Shown: piece by piece, positions 26,267 to 34,021 of the stretch | Position numbering within the stretch: position 1 is the stretch's first letter | How the letters are laid out: every line of letters starts with the position of its first letter | Assembly: GCA_963699055.1 (NCBI GenBank) | Contig: CAVOTA010000002.1 | Location: forward strand, 1,178,001 to 1,242,000 | Length of the DNA: 64,000 nucleotides | Direction of reading: 5' to 3' | Source of the DNA: Bog-756 sp963699055 | GTDB taxonomy: Bacteria; Actinomycetota; Acidimicrobiia; Acidimicrobiales; RAAP-2 | Translations under genes and position numbers: made by a program | Notes under the pieces: generated by a model | The model's database searches: none | Told to the model about the DNA's origin: nothing | What the model saw: the letters and a program-made list of their open reading frames with translations, nothing else

Positions 26267-26767
26267 TCAGCGGCGGGCGGCGCAGTACTCGGCCATCGCC
26301 ACCGCCTCGAGTTCGAGATGTCGGGTGAACCCACCCAGGATGGCCTGCTCGGCCGAGCGCGCCACCAGCGGCACCTTGACCCGCAGCCGCCCGCTGACCG
26401 TCTCCGTCGTCGAGTCGGTGCCGCCGTCCTCGAGGGTGAGCCTGCCGTCGCACTGCAGCATGCCGTGGTAGTGGTCGGGGACCACCACGAGGGTCCCCGC
26501 ATGGGTGTCCGTGTCGTAGGTGGTCTCGATGACCCAGGTCAACCGGTCGGCGTCGACCACCAGGGCGGCCGGACCCGAGATCGTGCCGTCGAAGGCATAG
26601 CGGACGGCGGTGCGCAGCACGGACCCGTCCTCGGCCACCGACAGCAGTTCGGGGGCCCGAACCGCCGTGGCCGCCTCGCCCAGGTGCGCGTAGTAGGCGG
26701 GGTCGGCCAGGGCGCGCAGGACCTCGTCCCGGGTGGCGGCGATGGACTCGGTCACGGTGAACTCCAC
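26267..26767 (-). CDS. DUF2505/SRPBCC-like protein
   Basis: A 166-residue protein with the helix-grip pattern of the START/SRPBCC superfamily, closest to actinobacterial DUF2505 proteins: it begins 'VEFTVTESIAATRDEVLRAL' and ends with a long helix, 'HLELEAVAMAEYCAARR'. Such folds bind hydrophobic ligands. The GTG at 26767 is preferred over the upstream start of the open frame because GAGGGGAG lies a few bases before it and the fold begins there. It converges with the deacetylase gene. No catalytic role is evident. Confidence 0.75.
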   Translation of the reverse strand: MEFTVTESIAATRDEVLRALADPAYYAHLGEAATAVRAPELLSVAEDGSVLRTAVRYAFDGTISGPAALVVDADRLTWVIETTYDTDTHAGTLVVVPDHYHGMLQCDGRLTLEDGGTDSTTETVSGRLRVKVPLVARSAEQAILGGFTRHLELEAVAMAEYCAARR

Positions 26768-26850
26768 GGCGCTCCCCTCGGCGGTCGCCCGACGGCCAGC
26801 GTACGGTGACCCGGGCCGCCGGGTGGGTGACCGCACGTCGGGGGCCCGCC

Positions 26851-26890
26851 GTGGGCCCCGGCCGGCGACCGCGGGCCCCGGCCGGCGACC
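26851..26890. repeat. 20-bp tandem duplication
   Basis: Positions 26851-26870 and 26871-26890 are adjacent copies differing at one base (GTGGG versus GCGGG at the left edge). They lie between the DUF2505-like gene and the epoxide hydrolase promoter. Confidence 0.9.
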
Positions 26891-26927
26891 ATGGGCGGCG
26901 TCCGGGGCCCGGTCCTACAGTGACGCC

Positions 26928-28067
26928 ATGACCGACGACGTCCGCCCGTTCCGCATCGAGGTGCCCGAGGCCGACCTCGCCGACCTGCGCGCCCGCCTGG
27001 CCCGCACCCGGTGGCCCGAGGCCGAGACCGTGGCCGACTGGTCCCAGGGAATCCCCCTGGCCTACACCCGGGAGCTGTGCGACTACTGGGCCGACACCTA
27101 CGACTGGCGGGCCACCGAGGCGCGGCTCAACCGGCTGCCCCAGTTCGTGACCGAGCTGGACGGCCTGGACGTCCACTTCCTCCACCTCCGCTCGCCCCAC
27201 CCCGGCGCCCTGCCCCTGGTGCTGACCCACGGCTGGCCCGGGTCGGTCCTCGAGTTCGAGAAGGTGCTCGGTCCCCTGGTCGACCCGGTGGCCCACGGGG
27301 GCGACGCCACCGACGCCTTCGACGTGGTCGTCCCGTCACTGCCCGGCTACGGGTTCAGTGCCAAGCCCACGGGGACCGGGTGGACGGTGCAGCGGATCGC
27401 CGGGGCGTGGGCGACGCTGATGGACCGTCTGGGCTACGGGCGCTACGGGGCCCAGGGCGGCGACTGGGGGGCGATGGTGACGGCCACCCTCGGCCACCTG
27501 GACCCGGACCACGTGGCGGGCATCCACCTGAACATGCCGGTGGCCGCGCCCGGGTCGTTCGACGTGCAGGACATGACCGCCACCGAGCAGGCCGCCCTGG
27601 TGGCGTACGACCACCACCGGAAGTGGGGCACGGGCTACTCCAAGGAGCAGTCGACCCGTCCCCAGACCGTCGGGTACGGACTGGTCGACTCGCCGGTGGG
27701 ACAGGCGGCCTGGATCGTCGAGAAGTTCTGGGCGTGGACGGACTGCGACGGCCACCCCGAACACGTGCTCACCCGGGACGAGCTCCTCGACAACGTCATG
27801 TTCTACTGGCTGCCGGCGGCGGGGGCGTCGTCGGCCCGCCTCTACTGGGAGAGCTTCGTGCGCCCCGGGTTCGAGGAGGTCACCGTGCCGACCGGCTGCT
27901 CGATCTTCCCGAAGGAGATCATGCGCATGTCCCGCCGCTGGGCCGCCACCCGCTTCCGGGACATCCGCTACTGGAACGAGCTCGACCGTGGCGGCCACTT
28001 CGCCGCCTTCGAACAGCCCGCCACGTTCGTCGACGAGGTCCGCGCCTTCTTCCGCCTCGTGCGCTGA
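26928..28067 (+). CDS. epoxide hydrolase
   Basis: A 379-residue alpha/beta-hydrolase of the microsomal epoxide hydrolase type. The N-terminal EHN domain ('FRIEVPEADLADLRARLART') is followed by 'LVLTHGWPGS' (oxyanion region), the nucleophile elbow 'GAQGGDWGAMV' with Asp as nucleophile, and the C-terminal 'ELDRGGHFAAFEQP' with the catalytic His. It opens epoxides to diols. The ATG at 26928 follows a TACAGT hexamer (26916-26921) by 6 bases, so it is probably leaderless. Only 3 bases separate its stop from that of the convergent amidohydrolase gene. Confidence 0.92.
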   Translation: MTDDVRPFRIEVPEADLADLRARLARTRWPEAETVADWSQGIPLAYTRELCDYWADTYDWRATEARLNRLPQFVTELDGLDVHFLHLRSPHPGALPLVLTHGWPGSVLEFEKVLGPLVDPVAHGGDATDAFDVVVPSLPGYGFSAKPTGTGWTVQRIAGAWATLMDRLGYGRYGAQGGDWGAMVTATLGHLDPDHVAGIHLNMPVAAPGSFDVQDMTATEQAALVAYDHHRKWGTGYSKEQSTRPQTVGYGLVDSPVGQAAWIVEKFWAWTDCDGHPEHVLTRDELLDNVMFYWLPAAGASSARLYWESFVRPGFEEVTVPTGCSIFPKEIMRMSRRWAATRFRDIRYWNELDRGGHFAAFEQPATFVDEVRAFFRLVR

Positions 28068-28070
28068 GGG

Positions 28071-29831
28071 TCAGGCAGCCGAACCCCGGACCAGGCGGCC
28101 CGGGCGGGCTCCGGTGTCGGCGTCGTGGCGCCGGGTGACCTCGCCGCCGACCAGCGTGGCCAGGTAGCCCTCGGCCGGCTGGAGGATCCGGCTGACCCCG
28201 GTGGGCAGGTCGTGGCGGAGCACGGGCGGGAGGATCCGCAGGCGCTCGAGATCGATGACGTTGACGTCGGCCCGCAGGCCCACCGCGATGCGGCCGCGGT
28301 CGGCGAAGCCGTACAGGTCGGCGTTCGCCGCGCTGAGCTTGTGGACCAGCAGCTCGACCGGCAGCCGCTCGCCGGCGGTGCGGTCCCGGGCCCAGTGGGT
28401 CAGGTGGAACGTCGACGCCGAGCAGTCCGAGATCATGTTGACGTGCGCCCCGGCGTCACCCAGGCCGGTGACGGTGTCCGGGTCCAGGAGCATCTGGCGG
28501 CACACCTCGAGGTTGCCGTCCACGTAGTTGGACCCGAGGAGCATGTAGAAGGCCCGGCCCCCGTCGGCCAGCAGGAGGTCGTACATGTGTTCCACGGGGT
28601 CGATGCCGGCCGCCGTCGCCCTGGCCCACACCGAGTCCTCCAGACTCGGCTCGTAGTCGATCGGGTCGCCCATCGGGAAGGTGATGGGCAGCGCCTGGGC
28701 GAACAGCTCCACGATCATGCCGCTGAAGTCGACGTCGCCCTCGGAGCCGGCCGACTCGGCGAGGATGGCGCGCCGCACCTCGGGCCGCCGCAGCTCCGCC
28801 ACCCGTTCGGCCAACGGCAGGTCGGCGATCTTGCGGTAGGTCGGACGCCCCATGAAGAGGTGGTAGCTGTCGAGGCTGGTCATGACGGTGACCGAGCGGG
28901 GGATGATCTGGGGTCGCAGCCGGGCACCGTTGCGGTTGGCCGCGGCGGCGGCGTCCAGCACCAGACGCCACTGCTCGGGGGCGTCCCACAGCTGGGCGAC
29001 GGTGAAGGTGACGGGTCGCCCGCTGGCGTGGGAGGCCGCTTCGAGCAGGGGCATCTCGTCGATCTGGCGTGACCGCTCGCCCCCGAGCCGCTCGAGCGGT
29101 CCGATCGTCCCGGCCACGATGGCCTCGAACACGCCGTGTCCGGCGGATCCGAGGGCCCGGGCGAAGGCGAGGACCTCCTCGTCGGGTGCGAAGGTCCCGG
29201 GCACCGGGCGGCCGGAGCGGGCCTTGTGCCCGATGGTGCGCGAGGTGGTGAAGCCGACCGCGCCGGCGGCCATGGCCTCGCCGACCATGGCCGTCATGGC
29301 GGCGATGTCGTCGGTGGTGGCGTCCTCGTTGGCCGCGCCCCGCTCCCCCATCACGTAGAACCGGACGGCACCGTGGGCGATCTGAGCGGCCACGTCGACG
29401 GCGTACTCCCGGCCCGCGAGGACGTCGAGGTACTCGGCGAACGACTCCCACGCCCCCCAGGGCATGCCCGCGCTGAGCGCGGAGCCGGGAATGTCCTCGA
29501 CCCCCTCCATCAGGTCGATGAGCGCGTCGTGGTCACCCGGGTGCACCGGGGCGAAGCCCACCCCGCAATTGCCCATGACCAGGGTGGTGACACCGTTCGA
29601 CGCCGAAGGTTCGAGCGCGTCGTCCCAGGTGACCTGGCCGTCGTAGTGGGTGTGCACGTCGACCCAGCCGGGCGTGACGAGCGCGCCGTCGGCCTCGACG
29701 GTGCGGGCCGCCTGCTCGGACACGTCGCCGATGGCCACGATCCTGCCCTCCCGCACGCCCACATCGGCGACATAGGGCACCGCACCGGTGCCGTCGACGA
29801 CCGTCCCGCCGGTGATGACCACATCGAGCAT
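28071..29831 (-). CDS. D-aminoacylase-like amidohydrolase
   Basis: A 586-residue metal-dependent amidohydrolase of the N-acyl-D-amino-acid deacylase group. 'PGWVDVHTHYDGQ' is the metal-binding HxH, 'MGNCGVGFAPVHP' carries the Cys ligand typical of D-aminoacylases, and 'GLGDAGAHVNMISD' holds the catalytic Asp. N-terminal and C-terminal strands form the small beta-sandwich ('ITGGTVVDGTGAVP'). It may release D-amino acids or open cyclic amides. GAGGAG precedes the ATG. The gene is divergent from the GNAT gene across a palindrome-rich gap. Confidence 0.88.
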   Translation of the reverse strand: MLDVVITGGTVVDGTGAVPYVADVGVREGRIVAIGDVSEQAARTVEADGALVTPGWVDVHTHYDGQVTWDDALEPSASNGVTTLVMGNCGVGFAPVHPGDHDALIDLMEGVEDIPGSALSAGMPWGAWESFAEYLDVLAGREYAVDVAAQIAHGAVRFYVMGERGAANEDATTDDIAAMTAMVGEAMAAGAVGFTTSRTIGHKARSGRPVPGTFAPDEEVLAFARALGSAGHGVFEAIVAGTIGPLERLGGERSRQIDEMPLLEAASHASGRPVTFTVAQLWDAPEQWRLVLDAAAAANRNGARLRPQIIPRSVTVMTSLDSYHLFMGRPTYRKIADLPLAERVAELRRPEVRRAILAESAGSEGDVDFSGMIVELFAQALPITFPMGDPIDYEPSLEDSVWARATAAGIDPVEHMYDLLLADGGRAFYMLLGSNYVDGNLEVCRQMLLDPDTVTGLGDAGAHVNMISDCSASTFHLTHWARDRTAGERLPVELLVHKLSAANADLYGFADRGRIAVGLRADVNVIDLERLRILPPVLRHDLPTGVSRILQPAEGYLATLVGGEVTRRHDADTGARPGRLVRGSAA

Positions 29832-29878
29832 GTCCCGCTCCTCGCGTCGCCCCGTGCCGGCCGGCCGGCTCCCCCCGG

Positions 29879-29940
29879 GGTGCGGGCGTCACGCCCGCAC
29901 CGCCCACGGTAGACCGGCCCGGGCGGCGCCGCCCGGGCCG
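29879..29940. repeat. two strong palindromes in divergent gap
   Basis: An 11-bp perfect inverted repeat with a 1-base centre (29879-29901) is followed by a perfect 26-bp palindrome (29915-29940, half-site CGGCCCGGGCGGC). Both lie between genes transcribed outward, so neither is placed like a terminator. Confidence 0.85.
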
Positions 29941-30046
29941 AGGGGTCCTTCCGCCGCCGCGGCTCGGGCTGGCAGTATGGGATGAGCGCGCCGGGCCGGT
30001 CGCCCGACGGGCGCGCCGGCCGTGGTGAGGGAGGGAGCCGGACCCC

Positions 30047-30817
30047 GTGCAGTCGTCGCCGACGCCGATCACCTTCGCCGCGCTGCCCGGTGCCCGCACC
30101 GCCTACGGGCGGGGGACCGCGGTGTGGGCCACCCACGGCCTCCACCAGGTCGAGCACGACTGGTGGATCGCCCTCAGCCGGACGCCCTACGTGGACTACA
30201 ACCTGGCCCTGCTCCACGGCGACGGTGCCGTCGACGCCGCCCCCCACGTCCTCGAGGTGGTGACCGCCGCCCGGGTGCCGGCCGTGGTCATGCTCGCCGG
30301 CCACGGGCTGCACGCCGCCGAGGTGCTGCGCGACACGGGGTGGGTGTGCACCGACGCCCTCCCGTTCATGGGCAAGGGCCGCGGACCCACCGACGACGAC
30401 CCCGGGTGCCGGCTGCTCGGCCCGGACGACCTGGCCCAGGCCCGCCACCTCGTCGCCCAGGCCTTCGGGGTGCCCGACGAGGTCGGGGCCGTCGTGTACG
30501 CGGACGACGCGCTGACCCGCGACGACGTCCGGCTGTGGGGCCTGTTCGACGGCCACGAGCTCCGGTGCTGCTCGGCCAGCCAGTACGTCGACGGGACCTA
30601 CTCGGTCGGGTGGGCCCTGGCCACCGATCCCGCCGTCCAGCGGGCCGGCTTCGCCCGCCGGCTCCTGCGCGCCAGCGGGGCACGGCGCCAGGTCGACGGG
30701 ATCCCGGTGGCACTCCTCATGGCGACGCCGGCCGGTCGGCGTCTCTACGAGCAGGAGGGGTACGTGACCCTCGAGCACTGGCAGATCTGGTCGAGGCCAC
30801 GGTGGGTACTGCCGTAG
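30047..30817 (+). CDS. GNAT family acetyltransferase-like protein
   Basis: A 256-residue protein whose C-terminal half fits the GNAT N-acetyltransferase fold: 'VGWALATDPAVQRAGFARRL' contains the acetyl-CoA-binding R/Q-x-x-G-x-A loop, then 'GIPVALLMATPAGRRLYEQE' and 'GYV' as the last strand. The N-terminal 110 residues look like a second, degenerate GNAT-like half. The acceptor is unknown. It starts with GTG at 30047, with GAGGGAGGGAG upstream. No operon partner is apparent. Confidence 0.75.
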   Translation: MQSSPTPITFAALPGARTAYGRGTAVWATHGLHQVEHDWWIALSRTPYVDYNLALLHGDGAVDAAPHVLEVVTAARVPAVVMLAGHGLHAAEVLRDTGWVCTDALPFMGKGRGPTDDDPGCRLLGPDDLAQARHLVAQAFGVPDEVGAVVYADDALTRDDVRLWGLFDGHELRCCSASQYVDGTYSVGWALATDPAVQRAGFARRLLRASGARRQVDGIPVALLMATPAGRRLYEQEGYVTLEHWQIWSRPRWVLP

Positions 30818-30912
30818 CGGGCGTGCCGCCGCGTTCCCGCCGGGGCGGGTGGGCCACCCGGAGGTGCCGCCACGGTTCCGTGTGTGCCCGACAGTCCCTC
30901 TAGGATCGGGTC

Positions 30913-31272
30913 ATGGCGGATGCGAAGGAACGGATCATCGACGACGTGCAGCGGTACCGGGTGGCGACCGAGGAGCTGGTCGCCGGCCTCCGTCGCCACA
31001 CCGAGAACAGCGCCGAGGACATCGCCCTCATGCGCAGCGGCATGACCGTCGCCGACAAGATGCGCCGCTCCAGCTCGGCGGAGCAGAGCCGCGACCTCAC
31101 CCGACGGCTCGCCGACTTCGAGGCGGTCCGCCGCGACGTCCGCATCTCCGTCACCGCCGCCCTCCTGGACGAGGGACTCACCACCGCCGAGATCGGCGAG
31201 CTGTTCGGGGTCACCCGGCAGCTGGCCAACCGGTTCGCCCAGGAGGCACGGCGGACGGTCGCGGCCGACTGA
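30913..31272 (+). CDS. small HTH protein
   Basis: A 119-residue protein that is helical throughout. The last third, 'LDEGLTTAEIGELFGVTRQL', is a helix-turn-helix that could bind DNA; the N-terminal 85 residues are charged and could dimerise ('RRHTENSAEDIALMRSGM'). No family name is recognised. A TAGGAT hexamer (30901-30906) ends 6 bases before the ATG, so the transcript is probably leaderless. It lies upstream of, and on the same strand as, the structured leader of the diguanylate cyclase gene and could regulate it; that link is only positional. Confidence 0.7.
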   Translation: MADAKERIIDDVQRYRVATEELVAGLRRHTENSAEDIALMRSGMTVADKMRRSSSAEQSRDLTRRLADFEAVRRDVRISVTAALLDEGLTTAEIGELFGVTRQLANRFAQEARRTVAAD

Positions 31273-31341
31273 CCCCCGTCGCCGGGACCGAGCCGATCCA
31301 CCGATCCCCAGTGGCGACACGGCCTGCCGGGACCATTCGTA

Positions 31342-31566
31342 AACAGCTGTTGCCGCCATGCTACGGTCTGCGGCGCCGCCGACCCGTCGAGCACGGTCCC
31401 GCCACCCTGCTCCGGGTCGGCGGCAGTTCTCCGCCTCCGGACGCGGACCCGCGCGCCCGTGGTCCACGGGTGCAACCACGGTTGCAGAAGTGCCCGGAGC
31501 GTAAAGATCGACGGCCCGGTGGTCGATGCCCGTGCACACATCGGTACCCGGAAGGCCCCGACGCCC
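31342..31566 (+). promoter_or_regulatory. promoter and multi-hairpin leader of GGDEF gene
   Basis: A perfect palindrome AACAGCTGTT (31342-31351) lies upstream of a TACGGT -10 hexamer (31362-31367). Transcription from there would begin at the first base of a strong hairpin: a 12-bp stem 31375-31386/31413-31424, extended by GAGCA/TGCTC (31389-31393/31408-31412). Next, CTCCGG/CCGGAG (31435-31440/31494-31499) encloses three hairpins: CGCG/CGCG (31442-31453), CCCGTG/CACGGG (31456-31470) and TGCAAC/GTTGCA (31471-31486). A further hairpin pairs 31507-31512 with 31522-31527. The shape suggests a structured RNA, possibly a riboswitch; it lacks the conserved bases of the c-di-GMP-I class. Confidence 0.5.
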
Positions 31567-32673
31567 ATGGACACGACCAAGCACGACCTGCTTGCCGACA
31601 CGATCGGCTCGGGCACCGAGGTCGACGCGCGTCGGCGGTTCTGGCTCACCCACATGCTGCTCGGCTTCGGCGTGTTCCTCCTGGAGACCCTGGTGGTGAT
31701 GCTCTACCTGGCCCTCACCCCGACCGGCCCCCACCGCGACGTGCTGTGGTGGATCGCCGCGGCGTGGCTGGCCTTCGGTGTGGCCGGGCTGGCGGCGGCC
31801 CCGTGGATCGCCGGACGCGGCTGGCGGTCGACCTACTCGGTGACCTGGACCATCGCCTCCGCCTACGCCGTCGGGCTCGTCGCCGCCCTCGACGGTGGGG
31901 TGACCAGCCCCATCCTGCTGCTGCTCTTCCTCCCCCTGGTCTACGGGACGCTCATGTTCTCGCCGCGGTCCGCCACCCTGTGCGGGGTCTCGGCCCTGGC
32001 GTCGCTCGGACTCGTGGCCGCCGCCGACCGCGGCCTGCGGGCCGCCGAGGGTCGGACGTTCATGCTCGTCGCCGCCCTGGCCGGCGCGGCCGTCCTGTCG
32101 GTCACCTCGGCCGTCAACCGCAGCCAGGTCGAGCGTCACGAGTCGTCGCTGCTGGCGGCGCTGGCCGAACTGGCGTCGACCGACGAGCTGACCGGGTGCG
32201 CGGTGCGACGGGTCCTGCGCCAGAAGACCGAGCAGGAGATCGAGCGGGCCCTGCGCACCGGGGGGAACCTCAGCCTGCTCATGATCGACGTGGACCAGTT
32301 CAAGTCCGTCAACGACAGCTTCGGTCACGTGGTCGGCGACCGGGTGCTGGCCACCATCGGCCGCATCCTGATGGCCAACGTCCGCACGTTCGACGTGGCC
32401 AGCCGGCTCGGGGGCGACGAGTTCGCCCTCCTGCTGCCCGAGACCGACGCCCGCGGGGCGGTCGTGGTGGCCGAGCGGATCTTCCGGGACCTCGCCGGCG
32501 CCGGCGAGGTCCCCGTCACCCTCAGCATCGGGGTGAGCAGCCTCGACCGGTCGCTCCCGACCGCCGAGCACCTGTTCGACGAGGCCGACATGGCCCTCTA
32601 CCAGGTCAAGCGGGCCGGTCGGGACGCCATCGCGGTACGGGCGCCCGGGATCCCCTCGCCGGCCACCTGGTGA
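31567..32673 (+). CDS. membrane diguanylate cyclase (GGDEF)
   Basis: A 368-residue protein that makes cyclic di-GMP from two GTP. About six transmembrane helices fill residues 20-180, followed by a linker helix and the GGDEF domain. The catalytic motif is 'GGDEF' at residues 282-286, and a complete inhibitory site RxxD (Arg273-Asp276) stands exactly five residues before it, so product inhibition is expected. 'DVDQFKSVNDSFGHVVGD' is the usual Mg/GTP segment. The frame is open to 31459, but that region is the structured leader; the ATG at 31567 is where the protein pattern begins. No EAL or PilZ gene is in the window. Confidence 0.92.
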   Translation: MDTTKHDLLADTIGSGTEVDARRRFWLTHMLLGFGVFLLETLVVMLYLALTPTGPHRDVLWWIAAAWLAFGVAGLAAAPWIAGRGWRSTYSVTWTIASAYAVGLVAALDGGVTSPILLLLFLPLVYGTLMFSPRSATLCGVSALASLGLVAAADRGLRAAEGRTFMLVAALAGAAVLSVTSAVNRSQVERHESSLLAALAELASTDELTGCAVRRVLRQKTEQEIERALRTGGNLSLLMIDVDQFKSVNDSFGHVVGDRVLATIGRILMANVRTFDVASRLGGDEFALLLPETDARGAVVVAERIFRDLAGAGEVPVTLSIGVSSLDRSLPTAEHLFDEADMALYQVKRAGRDAIAVRAPGIPSPATW

Positions 32674-32682
32674 ACGGAGGGT

Positions 32683-32703
32683 CGCCGGCGTGAGCCGCCG
32701 GCG
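32683..32703. terminator. bidirectional hairpin terminator
   Basis: CGCCGGCG (32683-32690) and CGCCGGCG (32696-32703) form an 8-bp stem with a 5-base loop, filling the space between two convergent stop codons. No T tract. Confidence 0.6.
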
Positions 32704-33897
32704 TCAACGGTCGACGGAGGCGGCCCGCACGGCGGCGGCGGCCAGGACCGTCGCCGCCACCGGCATGCAGGCCTCGTCGATGGCGAAGCCCGGGTTGTGG
32801 TGCATCCCGCTCGACCCGTCGGCACGGGCGGCACCCACGAAGAAGTAGCTGCCCGGGACCCGGTCGAGGAATTCGGCGACGTCGTCGGACGGCGTCACCG
32901 GCGGCAGGTCCACCACGGCGGCGGTCCCGACCACCTCGACGGCGGCGGCCCGCACCAGGTCGGTGACACCGGGGTCGTTGGTGACGGCCGGCGTCCGACC
33001 GGTGACGGTCAGGGTGAACGTGCACCCCGTCGCCTCCCCGAGTTCGGTCAGGAGCGCGTCGAGCCGGTCCAGTGCGGTCGCCGAGTGTGCCGGGGTGAAC
33101 GTCCGCAACGTGCCCGAGACGGTGGCGTGGGCGGGGATCACGTTGGCTGCCGTCCCGGCCCGCAGGACGCCTGCCGTGCAGGCGCAGTCGGTCCCCTCGA
33201 GCGCCAGCCCGTCGACGACGCCGTCGAGGCGCAGCACCAGGCGGGCGGCTGCGGTGAGCGGGTTGGCGCCGTCCTGGTAGGCGGCGCCGTGACCCCCGAC
33301 ACCGTGGACGTCCACCCGCAGGGCCCGGGCGTCCGACATCGTCACCCCGGCCCGCACCCCGACCAGACCGGTGGGGAGGACCGAGACGACGTGGCACCCC
33401 ACCACGGCCGAGGGGTCCAGCCCGTCCAGCACGCCGCCGTCCAGCATGGCCCGGGCGCCCCCGATGCCCTCCTCGGCCGGCTGGAAGAGGAAGACGTAGC
33501 GGCCGGGCAGGTCCTCGGCCCGCGCCGCCAGCGCCGCGGCGGCGCCCAGGAGCTGGGCCGTGTGGGCGTCGTGCCCACACGCGTGCATGCGCCCGTCCAC
33601 CTCCGAGGCGAAGGCGTCGCCCGACTCCTCGTCGATGGGCAGGGCGTCGATGTCCGCCCGCAGCAGCACCGTGGCGCCGGGCCGCCCACCGTCGAGCGAC
33701 CACACCGAACCGGTCTCGGTCGGGCACGCCGACCGGTCGAGGCCCAGCGAGCCGGCCACCTCCGCGATCCGCGCCGTGGTGCGGGTCTCGGCGAACCCGA
33801 GCTCGGGGTGCCGGTGGAGGTCGCGGCGCAGGTCGATCATGCGGTCGGCCCCGGCGTCGACCAGGGTGCGGAGCTCGTCGGCGGTGGGGAGGGACAT
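32704..33897 (-). CDS. M20D metallopeptidase / amidohydrolase
   Basis: A 397-residue metal-dependent amidohydrolase of the hippurate hydrolase / IAA-amino acid hydrolase type. Metal and catalytic motifs are in order: 'DLHRHPELGFAE', 'LRADIDALPIDEESG', 'MHACGHDAHTAQLLG', 'QPAEEGIGGARAML', and the C-terminal 'GMHHNPGFAIDE'. A dimerisation domain lies between. It hydrolyses N-acyl amino acids. A TAGGGT hexamer (33904-33909, minus strand) ends 6 bases before the ATG, so it is probably leaderless. It converges with the GGDEF gene and shares a hairpin with it. Confidence 0.92.
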   Translation of the reverse strand: MSLPTADELRTLVDAGADRMIDLRRDLHRHPELGFAETRTTARIAEVAGSLGLDRSACPTETGSVWSLDGGRPGATVLLRADIDALPIDEESGDAFASEVDGRMHACGHDAHTAQLLGAAAALAARAEDLPGRYVFLFQPAEEGIGGARAMLDGGVLDGLDPSAVVGCHVVSVLPTGLVGVRAGVTMSDARALRVDVHGVGGHGAAYQDGANPLTAAARLVLRLDGVVDGLALEGTDCACTAGVLRAGTAANVIPAHATVSGTLRTFTPAHSATALDRLDALLTELGEATGCTFTLTVTGRTPAVTNDPGVTDLVRAAAVEVVGTAAVVDLPPVTPSDDVAEFLDRVPGSYFFVGAARADGSSGMHHNPGFAIDEACMPVAATVLAAAAVRAASVDR

Positions 33898-34021
33898 GTC
33901 CAGACCCTACGGGGTCGCCGCCGGCCGGTCCCGGTCGGTCGGTGGTCGGAACCGCCGGCCGGCACCCCGGGCGGGACCGTGCCCTACCATGGCGCCCACC
34001 GACGAGTAGGGGGACAGAGCC

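Noticed and set aside
31435..31566. Leader of the GGDEF gene as a known c-di-GMP-I (GEMM) riboswitch
   Set aside because: The conserved GCAAAG-type joining segment and tetraloop/receptor bases of that class are not present, so the element was reported as unclassified.
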